A stretch of DNA of 35,578 nucleotides from UBA1206 sp045643125 (GTDB lineage: Bacteria > Bacillota > Clostridia > Oscillospirales > CAG-382), in contig JAZUKE010000021.1 in assembly GCA_045643125.1 (NCBI GenBank), forward strand, positions 1-35,578. The letters are read 5' to 3'. The notes under the pieces were generated by a model, which saw nothing but the letters and a program-made list of their open reading frames with translations, was not told where the DNA came from and did not search any database. This document shows, one piece after another, positions 1 through 9,286 of this stretch (position 1 is its first letter; each line of letters opens with the position of its first letter). The position numbers were made by a program, and so were the translations under genes.

Positions 1-35
1 CTGAGTTATCGGCAGACCGCAAAAATTCTTACCTC

Positions 36-70
36 AATTTGAAATTTGTAATTTGCAATTTGTAATTTTT
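36..70 (+). repeat. Five tandem AATTTGN heptamers
   Basis: Five consecutive 7-base units, AATTTGA, AATTTGT, AATTTGC, AATTTGT and AATTTTT, fill exactly 35 bases. The run overlaps an ACCTCAA heptamer at 31-37 and ends 3 bases before the GGAGG ribosome binding site of the first gene. A similar run lies at 15540-15574. No coding content is seen in bases 1-86. Confidence 0.85.
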
Positions 71-86
71 TTTGGAGGTTATTATT

Positions 87-2156
87 ATGGAAGTAAAAAC
101 AGTACGTTACCGCGGCGGCGGGATCTCTTACGGGATCGAAATAGGCAAAAAAGGCGCGTCTGTGTCGCAGATACGCGATACCGTTGAAGAAAAAATTATT
201 TTTTCGGGAAGACGTCCCATATTCTGTCTTACCGTACGTGAGCTTGAAACGGGAAAAGAAATAAACGTCAATTCCGAAAAAGGCTGGGAGACGGTAAACG
301 CTTCCGAAAACGCGGTCGTATTCGGCGAAAATCCGGCTATCCCCGGAATTTCCGTGATAATTTCAATTTCAAAGACCGAAGAATTCCTCACCTTCGACAC
401 CGAAGTAATAAATACCAACGAAAAGCTTTCGGCATATAAATGCGATCAGCCGTCGCTTTGGTTCACCAAGAACCGCAACGTCCGCTTCTTCTATCCGTAC
501 GGCTGCGGCGAAACCAAGGTCTCCACGATAAAGGGCGGCTGGAATTCCGAGCAGTCCTACCCGTCCTTCGGCGCGTCTATGCAGTACCTCGCGTTCTGGA
601 ACGAAATAACACGCCGCGGAATGTACTACGGCTGTCACGACAAGGCTCCCGCTTCCAAAAAGCTCTGCTGCATCGGCGACCCTCACGAAAACGATTTCTG
701 CCTCAAATCGTGGCAGTATCTCACGGGGATCACCGACGGCAAAAACAGTCAGAAGCTCTCCGGCAGCGTGTGTATGTCTTCGTTCGACGGCGACTGGTAC
801 GACGCCGCGCTCATCTATAAAAAATTCATCGAGGAAGAAGCGCTTTACAATTCCGATTACGACGAAAACGGCAAAAAAGGCGTTCCCGAATGGCTCAGAA
901 ACACCGACTGCTGGTTCAACACCCGCGTCATCGACGACGGCGACTTTGCCGACAACATAATCAAGCAGGCGGAAGTCCTCGGCGTAAAGCCCGCCATCCA
1001 CCTCTATTACTGGCACAAGATACCGTTCGACAACGATTATCCGCACTATTTCCCGATAAAAGACAACGTGCTTCCCGGGCTGAAAAAGCTCCACGACGCC
1101 GGAATAAAGGTGATGCCCTACATAAACGGCAGACTTTGGGACACCCGCGACAAGGGTATGGAGGACTTTGAATTTTCGTCCGTCGCAAAGCCATACTGCA
1201 CGAAAGACTTAAGCGGCAACCCCATAACCGAAACCTACGCTTCAAAGGAAGAAGACGGAAGCTCCGTCGTCCTTTCGGTAATGTGCCCTTCCACGACTCT
1301 CTGGCAGGACAAGGTCGCGTCGATAGTCAAACAGCTTGAAGACACCGGCTTTGACGGCGTTTACATCGACCAGATAGCGGCAGCCGAAGCCAAGACCTGC
1401 ACCGACAGAAGCCACAAGCATCCGTCGGGCGGCGGCGAATGGTGGTGCAATGCCTACAACACGATGCTTGAAAGAATAGACAGAAACAGAGGCGAAAACT
1501 TCTGCCTTACCACGGAATGTACCGCAGATCCGTTTTTGAAGCATCTTGACGCATATCTCACCTGGATATGGATAAAGAACGACCAGGTCCCCGCTTTCCC
1601 CGCTATTTTCTCGGACAAGGTATTCACGTTCGGCACCGATTTCCGTGCGCTCGGCAACCTCGACTACAACCTTTTCGGCGTGCTTGACGAAGCAGGCGTG
1701 CGTATTTTCGGCTCCCAGTCGTTCCTGTTCGGTCAGCAGATGGGCTGGATGACGCCCGAGCTGTTCTCCCGTATGCCGCATCAGGACTTCTACTGCAAGC
1801 TCGTCCGCGCAAGAAGCATCTTCCGCGAATATTTCAACGCCGGCAGCGTACTCCGTCCGCCTGTCATCACCGACAACGGCGAAAAGATCATCCTTACCAA
1901 GTGCCGCGAAGCGTACAACGGTTATGTTGAAGCACAGTGCGTGAACGGTATGCTCTGGCAGTCCAAAAAGACCGGCAAAAAGGCGCTTATCCTCGTCAAC
2001 TCGGGTGTCACCGACGTAAGCGCGAACGTAAAATGTATTCTTCCGAGCGGAAATTACTCCTTCAAAGGCGATATCGAACGCGATATCGAAATGACGAAGG
2101 GCGCGTTTGATATCACGCTCCCGCCCCTTTCTTACTGTTATACGGAGGTAGAATAA
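87..2156 (+). CDS. DUF6259-type glycoside hydrolase-like protein
   Basis: A 689-residue protein resembling the DUF6259 family, which has a TIM-barrel similar to alpha-galactosidase-like glycosidases. An N-terminal beta-rich region (about residues 1-260) precedes a barrel with the motif YIDQIA (Asp428, likely nucleophile) and TTECTADP (Glu477, possibly catalytic), followed by a small C-terminal beta domain. No signal peptide is visible, so it probably acts in the cytoplasm on an imported oligosaccharide. The start is ATG 87, because GGAGG at 74-78 lies 8 bases upstream; an in-frame TTG at 72 overlaps that site and is rejected. It is the first gene of a four-gene operon, with only 2 bases before the GH2 gene, which suggests joint glycan breakdown. 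The substrate is unknown and the catalytic residues are inferred from motif position. Confidence 0.8.
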   Translation: MEVKTVRYRGGGISYGIEIGKKGASVSQIRDTVEEKIIFSGRRPIFCLTVRELETGKEINVNSEKGWETVNASENAVVFGENPAIPGISVIISISKTEEFLTFDTEVINTNEKLSAYKCDQPSLWFTKNRNVRFFYPYGCGETKVSTIKGGWNSEQSYPSFGASMQYLAFWNEITRRGMYYGCHDKAPASKKLCCIGDPHENDFCLKSWQYLTGITDGKNSQKLSGSVCMSSFDGDWYDAALIYKKFIEEEALYNSDYDENGKKGVPEWLRNTDCWFNTRVIDDGDFADNIIKQAEVLGVKPAIHLYYWHKIPFDNDYPHYFPIKDNVLPGLKKLHDAGIKVMPYINGRLWDTRDKGMEDFEFSSVAKPYCTKDLSGNPITETYASKEEDGSSVVLSVMCPSTTLWQDKVASIVKQLEDTGFDGVYIDQIAAAEAKTCTDRSHKHPSGGGEWWCNAYNTMLERIDRNRGENFCLTTECTADPFLKHLDAYLTWIWIKNDQVPAFPAIFSDKVFTFGTDFRALGNLDYNLFGVLDEAGVRIFGSQSFLFGQQMGWMTPELFSRMPHQDFYCKLVRARSIFREYFNAGSVLRPPVITDNGEKIILTKCREAYNGYVEAQCVNGMLWQSKKTGKKALILVNSGVTDVSANVKCILPSGNYSFKGDIERDIEMTKGAFDITLPPLSYCYTEVE

Positions 2157-2158
2157 AT

Positions 2159-5011
2159 ATGGAACTTTCTTTTCACAGAAACAAGGATATCCTTCACGTC
2201 AACGAATGTCACCTGAGATCCTATTACATCCCCTACGAAAGCGAAGAAAACGCGATAAAGGGCGAAAGAAGCGAAAGTGCGTTCTTTCAGTCGCTTTGCG
2301 GCGAATGGGGCTTTACCTGGTATGGGAACGAAAAAGAGCTGCCCGAATTCACGTCCGGCTCCTACGTTCCCAAGGACACTCTCCCCGTACCGTCCTGCTG
2401 GCAGGTGTTCCTCGGCAGAGGATATGACGTCCCCAACTATACGAACATAACCTATCCGTTCCCCATCGACAACCCGCCGGAGATCCCCGAAGACGATCCC
2501 TGCGGACTTTATTCCCGCACCTTCAACGTAAAAAAGAACGGAAAGCGCGTTTACATCAACTTTGAAGGCGTTGATTCGTGCTTCTATCTGTTCATCAACG
2601 ACGCTTTCGTCGGTTACAGCCAGGTATCACACTGCACGACGGAATTTGACATCACCGACAAGGTGAACGACGGCGAAAACGACATAAAAGTTCTCGTTTT
2701 CAAGTGGTGCGACGGCTCGTACCTCGAAGACCAGGACAAATTCCGCCTTTCCGGCATATTCCGCGAAGTTTTCCTGCTTTACAGAAGCGAAGACCACGCA
2801 GGCGATATCGTCGTAAAGCCCACGCTGAACGACGATTTCACGGTCGGCAACGTGGAGATCAAAACGGACAAGCCCTACACCGCTTCCCTTTACGCTCCCG
2901 ACGGAAGCGTGTCGCCGCTGAACGATATCGCGTCTCCCCGTCTCTGGAGCGACGAGATACCCGATCTTTATAAGCTCATAATCAAATGCGGCGACGAATA
3001 TATCCCCTTCGATATCGGCTTCCGCACAATTCTGATAAAAGACCGCGTTATCTATATCAACGGTCAGAACGTGAAAGCCCGCGGCGTGAACCGTCACGAC
3101 TCGCACCCGACGAAAGGCTACGCCGTGAGCCTTGAAGATATGGAAAACGACATAAAGATAATGAAAGCCCACAACATCAATATGATAAGGACAAGTCATT
3201 ATCCCAACGATCCGCGTTTCTACACTCTCTGCGACAGATACGGTCTTTACGTCTGCGACGAAGCGGATATCGAGACTCACGGTATGCAGCAGATGGGTAA
3301 TTGGGGATATTTCACCGATAACCCCGAATACGAGGAAGCGTATATGGACAGAGCAAGACGTATGCTCGTCCGCGACCGCAACCACGCCTGCGTCATTATG
3401 TGGTCGGTCGGCAACGAATCGGGTATGGGCAGAAACCACGAAGCAATGGCGTGGTATTTCGCCACCGAAGACGGAACGCGGCTTATACATTCCGAGGACG
3501 AAACGAGGCTTCACGAGCCGGGATTTCTTGAAAATCCCGCTGCGGGAAAATGCACCTTCGTTTCCGTCGACAGCCTTATGTACACGCATCCCGACAACAT
3601 AAGAAATCATTATCTCGACAACCCGAACGCCGACAAGCCGTTCTTCCTCTGCGAATACTGTCACGCAATGGGCAACGGTCCCGGAAGTCTTAAGGATTAT
3701 TGGGATCTTATCTATTCCTACGATTCTTTCTTCGGCGGCTGTGTATGGGAGTTCTGCGACCACTCCGTCATCAACGAAGACGGTCATTTCACCTACGGCG
3801 GCGATTTCGGCGACAAGCCCCACGATGCCGAATTCTGCGTTGACGGACTTGTGTTCCCCGACAGACGTCCGCATATGGGACTGCGCGAATACAAGCAGGT
3901 CATCAAGCCGTTCAGACTTTCTTACGAAAACAACGTGCTTACCTTCACGTCGCTGCGCAAGTTCAAGGCGTTCGACGACGCATACCTCGAATGGGAGGTA
4001 GTTGACGGCGGCAGACAGATAAAGACCGCAAACGAAGGCATCATCGGAGTGAAACCGGGAGAAAGCAGAAAATACCTCCTTTCCGACGTTACCGAAAAGG
4101 GCGAAAAAGCGTACCTCAACGTATATGTTAAATATAATTCCACGTCTGAGGAGATCGGTTTCGGTCAGTTCAGGCTCGCAAAAGAGACGATAGTCCGCGA
4201 ATTTACCGCAAAAGCGTTCAAAGAGACCGAGACTTCTTTCGTAAGAGGCGATATCGCCGTCGACAAGGCAACGGGTATGCCCGTTCTTCCCGAGTCCGTG
4301 CGTCCGGCTCACCTCACCGTGTTCCGCGCACCTACCGACAACGACAGATACAGCAAAGCCGGGTGGTACAACAACGGATATTTCGGCGCCGTCACCGAAA
4401 ACAGAGGTCTTCGCCTTGAAGGATGCGACCTTGTCTGCGACTTTGCGCTGACGAACGGCGACAAGACGATCGTCACCGGCAAGATAACCTACACGCCGTA
4501 TCTCGAAGGCGTCAAGGTCAAGGTCGACGCCAAGCGCGACACGACAAAGCCCTATCTGCCGAGATTCGGATTTGAATTTGAACTTGAAAAAGACTTTGCT
4601 GACGCCGTCTATTTCGGAATGGGACCTTACGAAAGCTACACCGACAAGCAGAACGCTTCAAAAATGGGACTTTACGACACGACAGCCGACGCAAACTTTG
4701 AGCATTACATCAAGCCGCAGGAAAATATGGCGCACATCGGCACCGAATACCTTGAGATCAACAACGGAAACAGCGTCGCCACGTTCATTTACGACGGCAA
4801 GCCGTTCTCGTTCAACCTCAACCGCTACGGCAGCGAGGAAATGGCAGCCAAACTCCACGATCACGAGCTTGTTGACAGCGGAAAAGTGTTCCTCAACATC
4901 GACGCGTTCCACGACGGAATAGGCAGCAACTCCTGCGGCATACAGCCGCTTCCGGAATATCGTATGGGAAGCGAAGAATTCAGCTTCGGTTTCATAATTT
5001 CACATCTTTGA
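2159..5011 (+). CDS. lacZ: GH2 beta-galactosidase (LacZ family)
   Basis: A 950-residue glycoside hydrolase family 2 enzyme of the long LacZ type (E. coli LacZ has 1024 residues). Visible in order: an N-terminal jelly-roll sugar-binding domain with PSCWQ and a VGYSQ stretch, Ig-like domain, TIM barrel with NRHDSHP, acid/base Glu420 in GNESGMG, nucleophile Glu499 in LCEYCHAMGNG, then the C-terminal beta-galactosidase small-chain domain with FRAPTDND and GPYESYTD. It hydrolyses terminal beta-galactosides, and no signal peptide is seen, so action is cytoplasmic. The ATG follows the previous stop by 2 bases, and a GGAGG lies inside the end of the preceding gene, so the two are translationally linked. 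The family call is secure; the natural substrate (lactose or plant/host galactoside) is not shown by sequence. Confidence 0.95.
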   Translation: MELSFHRNKDILHVNECHLRSYYIPYESEENAIKGERSESAFFQSLCGEWGFTWYGNEKELPEFTSGSYVPKDTLPVPSCWQVFLGRGYDVPNYTNITYPFPIDNPPEIPEDDPCGLYSRTFNVKKNGKRVYINFEGVDSCFYLFINDAFVGYSQVSHCTTEFDITDKVNDGENDIKVLVFKWCDGSYLEDQDKFRLSGIFREVFLLYRSEDHAGDIVVKPTLNDDFTVGNVEIKTDKPYTASLYAPDGSVSPLNDIASPRLWSDEIPDLYKLIIKCGDEYIPFDIGFRTILIKDRVIYINGQNVKARGVNRHDSHPTKGYAVSLEDMENDIKIMKAHNINMIRTSHYPNDPRFYTLCDRYGLYVCDEADIETHGMQQMGNWGYFTDNPEYEEAYMDRARRMLVRDRNHACVIMWSVGNESGMGRNHEAMAWYFATEDGTRLIHSEDETRLHEPGFLENPAAGKCTFVSVDSLMYTHPDNIRNHYLDNPNADKPFFLCEYCHAMGNGPGSLKDYWDLIYSYDSFFGGCVWEFCDHSVINEDGHFTYGGDFGDKPHDAEFCVDGLVFPDRRPHMGLREYKQVIKPFRLSYENNVLTFTSLRKFKAFDDAYLEWEVVDGGRQIKTANEGIIGVKPGESRKYLLSDVTEKGEKAYLNVYVKYNSTSEEIGFGQFRLAKETIVREFTAKAFKETETSFVRGDIAVDKATGMPVLPESVRPAHLTVFRAPTDNDRYSKAGWYNNGYFGAVTENRGLRLEGCDLVCDFALTNGDKTIVTGKITYTPYLEGVKVKVDAKRDTTKPYLPRFGFEFELEKDFADAVYFGMGPYESYTDKQNASKMGLYDTTADANFEHYIKPQENMAHIGTEYLEINNGNSVATFIYDGKPFSFNLNRYGSEEMAAKLHDHELVDSGKVFLNIDAFHDGIGSNSCGIQPLPEYRMGSEEFSFGFIISHL

Positions 5012-5021
5012 GGCGATATAA

Positions 5022-5948
5022 ATGAAAATAGTATTTCTTGACACCGCCACACTCGGTGACGGCATAGATTATTCGGCATTTGAAAAGCTCGGTGACGTGA
5101 CGTATCACGCCACCACTCCGCCGGAGGAGGTCGCGTCACGCCTCGCCGACGCGGACGTTGCGGTGCTGAACAAGGTCAGACTGAACGAAAGCAATCTGAA
5201 AGACCTCGAAAAACTCCGTCTCATCTGCATCTGCGCCACCGGAAAAGACAATATCGACCTTGATTACTGCGAAAAACGCGGTATCGCCGTCAGAAACGTG
5301 GCAGGCTATTCCACCGACAGCGTCGCCGCCCTCACCGTGGCGACCGTGCTTCAGCTTATGCTGCACCTCGACGACTACACCCGCTTCGTCCGTGACGGCA
5401 GCTATTCCGCAGGGAACGTCGCAAACCGCCTGTCGCCGTCTTATCACGACCTTTCGGGCAAGACCTGGGGCATCGTCGGCTACGGAAACATCGGCAGACG
5501 CATCGGAGAAGTCGCAAAAGCGTTCGGATGCAGGCTCATCGTAAACAAGAGAACTCCCGTCAGTGACGCCGAATGTGTCGATATCGACACGCTCTGCAAG
5601 GAATCCGACATAATCACGCTCAACTGTCCGCTGACAAGCGAAACGAGATGCCTGATAAACGAAAGCAGGATCGCGTCGATGAAAAAAGACGTCGTGATCG
5701 TCAACGCCGCCCGCGGCGGTGTCTGGGACGAAGAAGCGATAGCAAACGCGGTGAAAAACGGCAGTATCGGCGCCGTTGGCTGCGACGTTTACACGAGCGA
5801 GCCGTTCAGAGCAGACCATCCGTTCTTTGCACTGCGCGAAAATCCGAACGTCTGCTTTACTCCGCATATGGCGTGGGGCTCCGTCGAAGCGCGCAAGATA
5901 CTGATGGAAAAAGTCGCAGACAACATAAAGACGTTCTTCGGGTGCTGA
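5022..5948 (+). CDS. D-2-hydroxyacid dehydrogenase (NAD-dependent)
   Basis: A 308-residue member of the D-isomer-specific 2-hydroxyacid dehydrogenase family, which interconverts 2-hydroxyacids and 2-oxoacids with NAD(H); glycerate/hydroxypyruvate or lactate are typical substrates. The nucleotide-binding glycine motif GYGNIG lies at 153-158. The catalytic trio can be placed at Arg231 (NAARGG), Glu260 (TSEPF) and His282 (TPHMAW). Length fits the family. It follows lacZ by 10 bases with a GAGG site at the lacZ stop and precedes fumarase by 2 bases, so it is part of the same transcript. The exact substrate cannot be told from sequence. Confidence 0.9.
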   Translation: MKIVFLDTATLGDGIDYSAFEKLGDVTYHATTPPEEVASRLADADVAVLNKVRLNESNLKDLEKLRLICICATGKDNIDLDYCEKRGIAVRNVAGYSTDSVAALTVATVLQLMLHLDDYTRFVRDGSYSAGNVANRLSPSYHDLSGKTWGIVGYGNIGRRIGEVAKAFGCRLIVNKRTPVSDAECVDIDTLCKESDIITLNCPLTSETRCLINESRIASMKKDVVIVNAARGGVWDEEAIANAVKNGSIGAVGCDVYTSEPFRADHPFFALRENPNVCFTPHMAWGSVEARKILMEKVADNIKTFFGC

Positions 5949-5950
5949 CT

Positions 5951-7327
5951 ATGGAATACCGCACAGAACACGATTCAATGGGCGATATCGAAGTCCCTGC
6001 CGAAAGCTATTGGGGAGCGCAGACGGAGCGGAGCCGACGCAATTTCAGAATAGGCGTGGGAAGCGAAACGATGCCGGAAGAGATAATACGCGCTTTCGGT
6101 ATACTCAAAAAAGCGTCTTCGCGCGCAAACGCCGTCCTCGTTCCGCAGAAAATGACGCCGGAGAAGCTCGGCGCGATAGAAAAAGCGTGCGACGAAGTCA
6201 TAGACGGCAAGCTCGGCAGTCATTTCCCGCTCGTTGTGTTCCAGACCGGCTCCGGCACGCAGACGAATATGAACGCCAACGAGGTCATAGCAAACAGAGC
6301 CAACGAGATCCTCGGGCAAAGGCTCTGCCACCCGAACGACGACGTGAATATGAGCCAGTCGAGCAACGACACTTTCCCGACCGCGATGCACGTTGCCGCC
6401 GTCATCGCCGTTGAAGACAGACTTATTCCCGCGGTAAACGGGCTTATAAAGACGTTTTACGCTCTTGAAAAGGAAAACGAAGGCGTGATAAAGTCCGGCA
6501 GGACTCATTTGCAGGACGCGACTCCCATCGGGTTTTCCCAGGAGATATCGGGCTGGCGTTACAGTCTTGAACGCGACGCGGAAATGATAAATGAAGCGGT
6601 CGGCAAACTGCACTATCTGTCGCTCGGCGGGACAGCCGTCGGCACCGGGATAAACGCGCCGCACGGTTTCGGCGAGAAAGCCGCGGAAGAAATAACGATT
6701 CTCACGGGCAAAGCGTTTTACAGCGAAAAGAACAAGTTTCATTCGCTCACATCGAAGGACGAGCTTGTTTTCGCCCACGGAGCGATCAAGGCGCTTGCCG
6801 CCGATATGATGAAGATAGCCAACGACGTGAGGTTCCTCGCGTCCGGTCCCCGCAACGGGCTTGGCGAAATAACCATACCCGCAAACGAGCCGGGCTCTTC
6901 GATAATGCCGGGGAAAGTCAACCCGACGCAGTGCGAAGCGGTCACGATGGTCGCTTTGCAGGTGATGGGCAACGACACCGTGGTGGGAATGGCGGCGTCG
7001 CAGGGAAATTTTGAGCTGAACGTGTTTATGCCCGTCTGCATATATAATTTCCTGCAATCCGTCCGCCTGCTTGCGGACTGCATAACGTCGTTCAACGTCA
7101 ACTGCGCTTCGGGCATAAAGGCAAACAGAGCGAAAATGAAAGAAAACCTCGACCGTTCGCTGATGCTCGTCACCTGCCTCAATCCCTATATCGGCTACGA
7201 AAACGCCGCAAAGGTAGCAAAAAAGGCGTTTGAGGAGGATATTTCCCTCAAAGACGCCTGCTTGTCGCTCGGTTTTCTGAACGAAGAAAAGTTCGATGAA
7301 GTGTTCAGATACGAAAAAATGATATAA
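5951..7327 (+). CDS. fumC: Class II fumarate hydratase
   Basis: A 458-residue fumarase of the class II (FumC) type, interconverting fumarate and L-malate. The fumarase/aspartase signature GSSIMPGKVNP starts at residue 315, with the catalytic Ser317, and is followed by TQCEA, typical of fumarase rather than the PVIPE of aspartase. The active-site SQSSNDTFPTA and SGRTHLQDATP motifs are also present. The start is ATG 5951, 2 bases after the dehydrogenase stop; the open frame upstream overlaps that gene and is not used. It is the last gene of the operon and is followed directly by a strong terminator. A fumarase in a glycosidase operon is an unusual partner. Confidence 0.95.
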   Translation: MEYRTEHDSMGDIEVPAESYWGAQTERSRRNFRIGVGSETMPEEIIRAFGILKKASSRANAVLVPQKMTPEKLGAIEKACDEVIDGKLGSHFPLVVFQTGSGTQTNMNANEVIANRANEILGQRLCHPNDDVNMSQSSNDTFPTAMHVAAVIAVEDRLIPAVNGLIKTFYALEKENEGVIKSGRTHLQDATPIGFSQEISGWRYSLERDAEMINEAVGKLHYLSLGGTAVGTGINAPHGFGEKAAEEITILTGKAFYSEKNKFHSLTSKDELVFAHGAIKALAADMMKIANDVRFLASGPRNGLGEITIPANEPGSSIMPGKVNPTQCEAVTMVALQVMGNDTVVGMAASQGNFELNVFMPVCIYNFLQSVRLLADCITSFNVNCASGIKANRAKMKENLDRSLMLVTCLNPYIGYENAAKVAKKAFEEDISLKDACLSLGFLNEEKFDEVFRYEKMI

Positions 7328-7331
7328 GCAT

Positions 7332-7369
7332 AAAAAGGATTTCCGCGTTGTGAACGGAAATCCTTTTTT
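7332..7369 (+). terminator. Rho-independent terminator after fumC
   Basis: AAAAAGGATTTCCG pairs with CGGAAATCCTTTTTT around a short loop, starting 4 bases after the fumC stop. The same stem sequence recurs at 14870-14904 and, mutated, at 20044-20085. Confidence 0.93.
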
Positions 7370-7371
7370 GA

Positions 7372-7406
7372 GTTTTCGGTTTTCAGTTTTCAGTTTTCAG
7401 TTTTCA
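7372..7406 (+). repeat. Five tandem GTTTTCA heptamers
   Basis: One GTTTTCG unit followed by four perfect GTTTTCA units, 35 bases exactly, directly after the terminator. The same arrangement (four perfect units plus one variant) is seen inverted at 14817-14851, again beside the same terminator type. Confidence 0.9.
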
Positions 7407-7579
7407 CCTGCAAATTGCTGAAAACCGAAAATTGAAGACAAACCTTTTGTATGTTTTGCAGATGAAGCAGATGGCGATAATAGGCTCCCTCCTGGAGGGA
7501 GCTGTCACCGCAGGTGACTGAAGGAGAGTGCGGAAGTTCATTATTTCAGCAAGATATCATTGTCGGAACCGTATTTTAA
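7407..7579. other. Intergenic spacer, no gene seen
   Basis: The spacer holds CTGAAAACCGAAAATTG, which is an imperfect inverse of the preceding heptamer run, and the two-hairpin repeat at 7483-7528. No open frame with a ribosome binding site was found. Confidence 0.6.
7483..7528 (+). repeat. Two-hairpin dispersed repeat (GGCTCCCTC type)
   Basis: Two small palindromes in a row: GGCTCCCTC with GAGGGAGC, then GTCACC with GGTGAC, ending GAAGGAGAG. From memory this layout is a common dispersed intergenic repeat in gut Firmicutes genomes; only one copy is in the window. It lies downstream of the minus-strand repeat protein gene and could help end its transcript. Confidence 0.7.
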
Positions 7580-9286
7580 TTAATTCTCTTCGACGGTGCC
7601 GGTCTCATCATCCGTTATGGGCTCGCCGGAAGGACCATTATCCGAAATTACCGTGGTATCACTTCTTATGTCATTGGCAAAATCATACTGTGAATCGTAA
7701 AGGTATACGTCGTCGCCTACGATACGATAATACATTCCCACGCTGCCGCCCGTTGCATGCCATTTATCGGGATCATCTTTCGGATATGGCTCAAATGTAT
7801 CTAACCGGCAAATAACGCAGCCTTCTGCTTTCGTATATCCATATTCCTTGTCTTCTGCATCCTTTTCCGTGAACGTTTCTCCCGGAATAACATACGAATG
7901 TGTTTTTTCGTACAGATCATACACGTTATCGGCTTCCGCTACTGTTTCCGTTATTCTCGATCTGTCGGAAAGCAGACGAGTCACCGTTATTTTTCCGGGA
8001 AATTCCGGAACATCTTCATATTCATGAGGGTCATAGTTTACACCGTTGATAATGATCGGTAAATCTTCCCCGACTTTGATTTTTGATTTTTTTATCTTGA
8101 TCTGTATTGACCACTGAGGTGCGGGTTCATCGTACCCACCGCTTCCGCCGGAACCAATAATAAACCAACCGGTGCTTGTTTCTTCACCGGTGCTTGTTTC
8201 TTCACCGGTGCTTGTTTCTTCACCGGTGCTTGTTTCTTCGCCGGTGCTGGTCTCTTCGCTGCCGCTGGTCTCTTCGCCGGTACTTGATTCTTCACCGGTA
8301 CTCGTTTCTTCGCCGGTGCTGGTCTCTTCGCCGGTGCCGGTCTCATCGTCCGTTATGGGCTCGCCGGAAGGACCATTATCCGAAATTTCCGTGGTATAAC
8401 TTCTTATGTCATTGGCAAAATCATACTGTGAACCGTAAAGGTATACGTCGTCACCCACTATGCGATAATACATTGCCACGCCGTTAGACGACTTAAAATT
8501 CCACAGCGGCACTGATTCCTGAACCCTAAAAACAACAAAGCCTTCTGCTTTTGACAAACCAGATTCTTTGTCTTCTTCCTTTTCTGCGAAAATCTCTCCC
8601 GGAACAACATACGAAAGCTTCTTTTCACAAAGATCATAGATGTCATAAAATTCCGTTATTGTTTCATTTATGAAGGATCCATCAGAAAGTTGGCGTTCCA
8701 GCGTTATTTTTCCGGAATATGTCGGTCCGTTTTCATCAGGCGGCTCATAGTTACCATAAATAATCTCAACCGGCAAATCTTCTCCGATTTTGATTTTCGA
8801 CTTTCCTGCCTTAACGGTGATTTTTACGCTCGGTGAGGGTTCACCACTTGTGTCGGAACGGATTATTAACGGGGTACCCTGTTCTTCCCCTGTGCTTGTT
8901 TCTTCACCGGTGCTCGTTTCTTCGCCGGTGCTTGTTTCTTCTCCGGTGCTTGATTCTTCGCCGATACTCGGTTCTTCGTCGTCGGCGCTCGATTCTTCGC
9001 CGTTTGATTCGTCCGACGTCTCGGATGCCGGTTCGTCTTCCGGCTTTGATTCTTCCGTGTCGCCTGGTTGGGAATTGTCATTGCCTTGTGATTCTTCGCT
9101 CGTTATGGGCGGAAACTCCGTCGGTGTGCCGATCATACCGACTCTCCAGATACCGACGCCCAACAAAGCGACGAGGCATACGCAAGACATATATTTTACT
9201 GCTTTTGTTCTTTTGCTTTTCTTTTCGGCGTAATACTTATCTCTGCGCTCGAGAAGATCGTTAAACATTTCATTACTGCTCTTCAT
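7580..9286 (-). CDS. Membrane-anchored repeat protein, probable ECF anti-sigma or sensor
   Basis: A 568-residue protein of unknown function. About 30 charged cytoplasmic residues precede one membrane segment (about 33-52, with the CVCLVALLGVGIW core), so the rest should be outside the cell. An acidic Ser/Glu linker with four TGEETS-type units leads to module 1 (about 165 residues). Nine more hexapeptide units link to module 2, which is clearly related to module 1. Each module begins with a KSKIKxGEDLP strand and ends with YYRIVGDDVYLY and SQYDFANDIRS. The protein stops where another linker would begin (DDETGTVEEN). ATG 9286 has AAGGAGG 8 bases upstream and overlaps the sigma gene by 14 bases, so coupling is likely; the upstream in-frame start lies before that site. 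A role as anti-sigma or sensor partner is inferred from position and topology only; no known anti-sigma domain is recognised. Confidence 0.75.
   Translation of the reverse strand: MKSSNEMFNDLLERRDKYYAEKKSKRTKAVKYMSCVCLVALLGVGIWRVGMIGTPTEFPPITSEESQGNDNSQPGDTEESKPEDEPASETSDESNGEESSADDEEPSIGEESSTGEETSTGEETSTGEETSTGEEQGTPLIIRSDTSGEPSPSVKITVKAGKSKIKIGEDLPVEIIYGNYEPPDENGPTYSGKITLERQLSDGSFINETITEFYDIYDLCEKKLSYVVPGEIFAEKEEDKESGLSKAEGFVVFRVQESVPLWNFKSSNGVAMYYRIVGDDVYLYGSQYDFANDIRSYTTEISDNGPSGEPITDDETGTGEETSTGEETSTGEESSTGEETSGSEETSTGEETSTGEETSTGEETSTGEETSTGWFIIGSGGSGGYDEPAPQWSIQIKIKKSKIKVGEDLPIIINGVNYDPHEYEDVPEFPGKITVTRLLSDRSRITETVAEADNVYDLYEKTHSYVIPGETFTEKDAEDKEYGYTKAEGCVICRLDTFEPYPKDDPDKWHATGGSVGMYYRIVGDDVYLYDSQYDFANDIRSDTTVISDNGPSGEPITDDETGTVEEN
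8174..8335 (-). repeat. 18-bp minisatellite coding nine TGEETS units
   Basis: Nine 18-base units encode TGEETS with two variants (TGEESS, GSEETS). The units nearest module 2 are almost identical in DNA, while the older ones differ at silent sites, as expected of recent copy-number change. A shorter run of about four units lies at 8890-8967. Confidence 0.95.
8890..8967 (-). repeat. Shorter run of the TGEETS 18-bp repeat
   Basis: Three TGEETS units and one IGEESS unit, with a partial TGEEQG, encode the linker between the membrane segment and module 1. Codon choices match those of the longer run at 8174-8335. Confidence 0.88.

Noticed and set aside
2627..4312. 561-codon minus-strand frame inside lacZ
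   Set aside because: It is a shadow of the GH2 gene, whose motifs and catalytic residues are intact on the plus strand. Similar shadows occur opposite the DUF6259, fumC, tig and DUF4855 genes.
5573..5950. Long N-terminal extension of fumarase in the same frame
   Set aside because: It overlaps the hydroxyacid dehydrogenase coding region, and fumarase homology begins at ATG 5951.
8172..8487. Plus-strand open frames across the 18-bp repeat, giving serine/valine-rich or arginine/leucine-rich repeat peptides
   Set aside because: Any 18-bp repeat lacking stops stays open in several frames. There is no ribosome binding site, and the minus-strand frame has a signal for export and coupling to the sigma gene.
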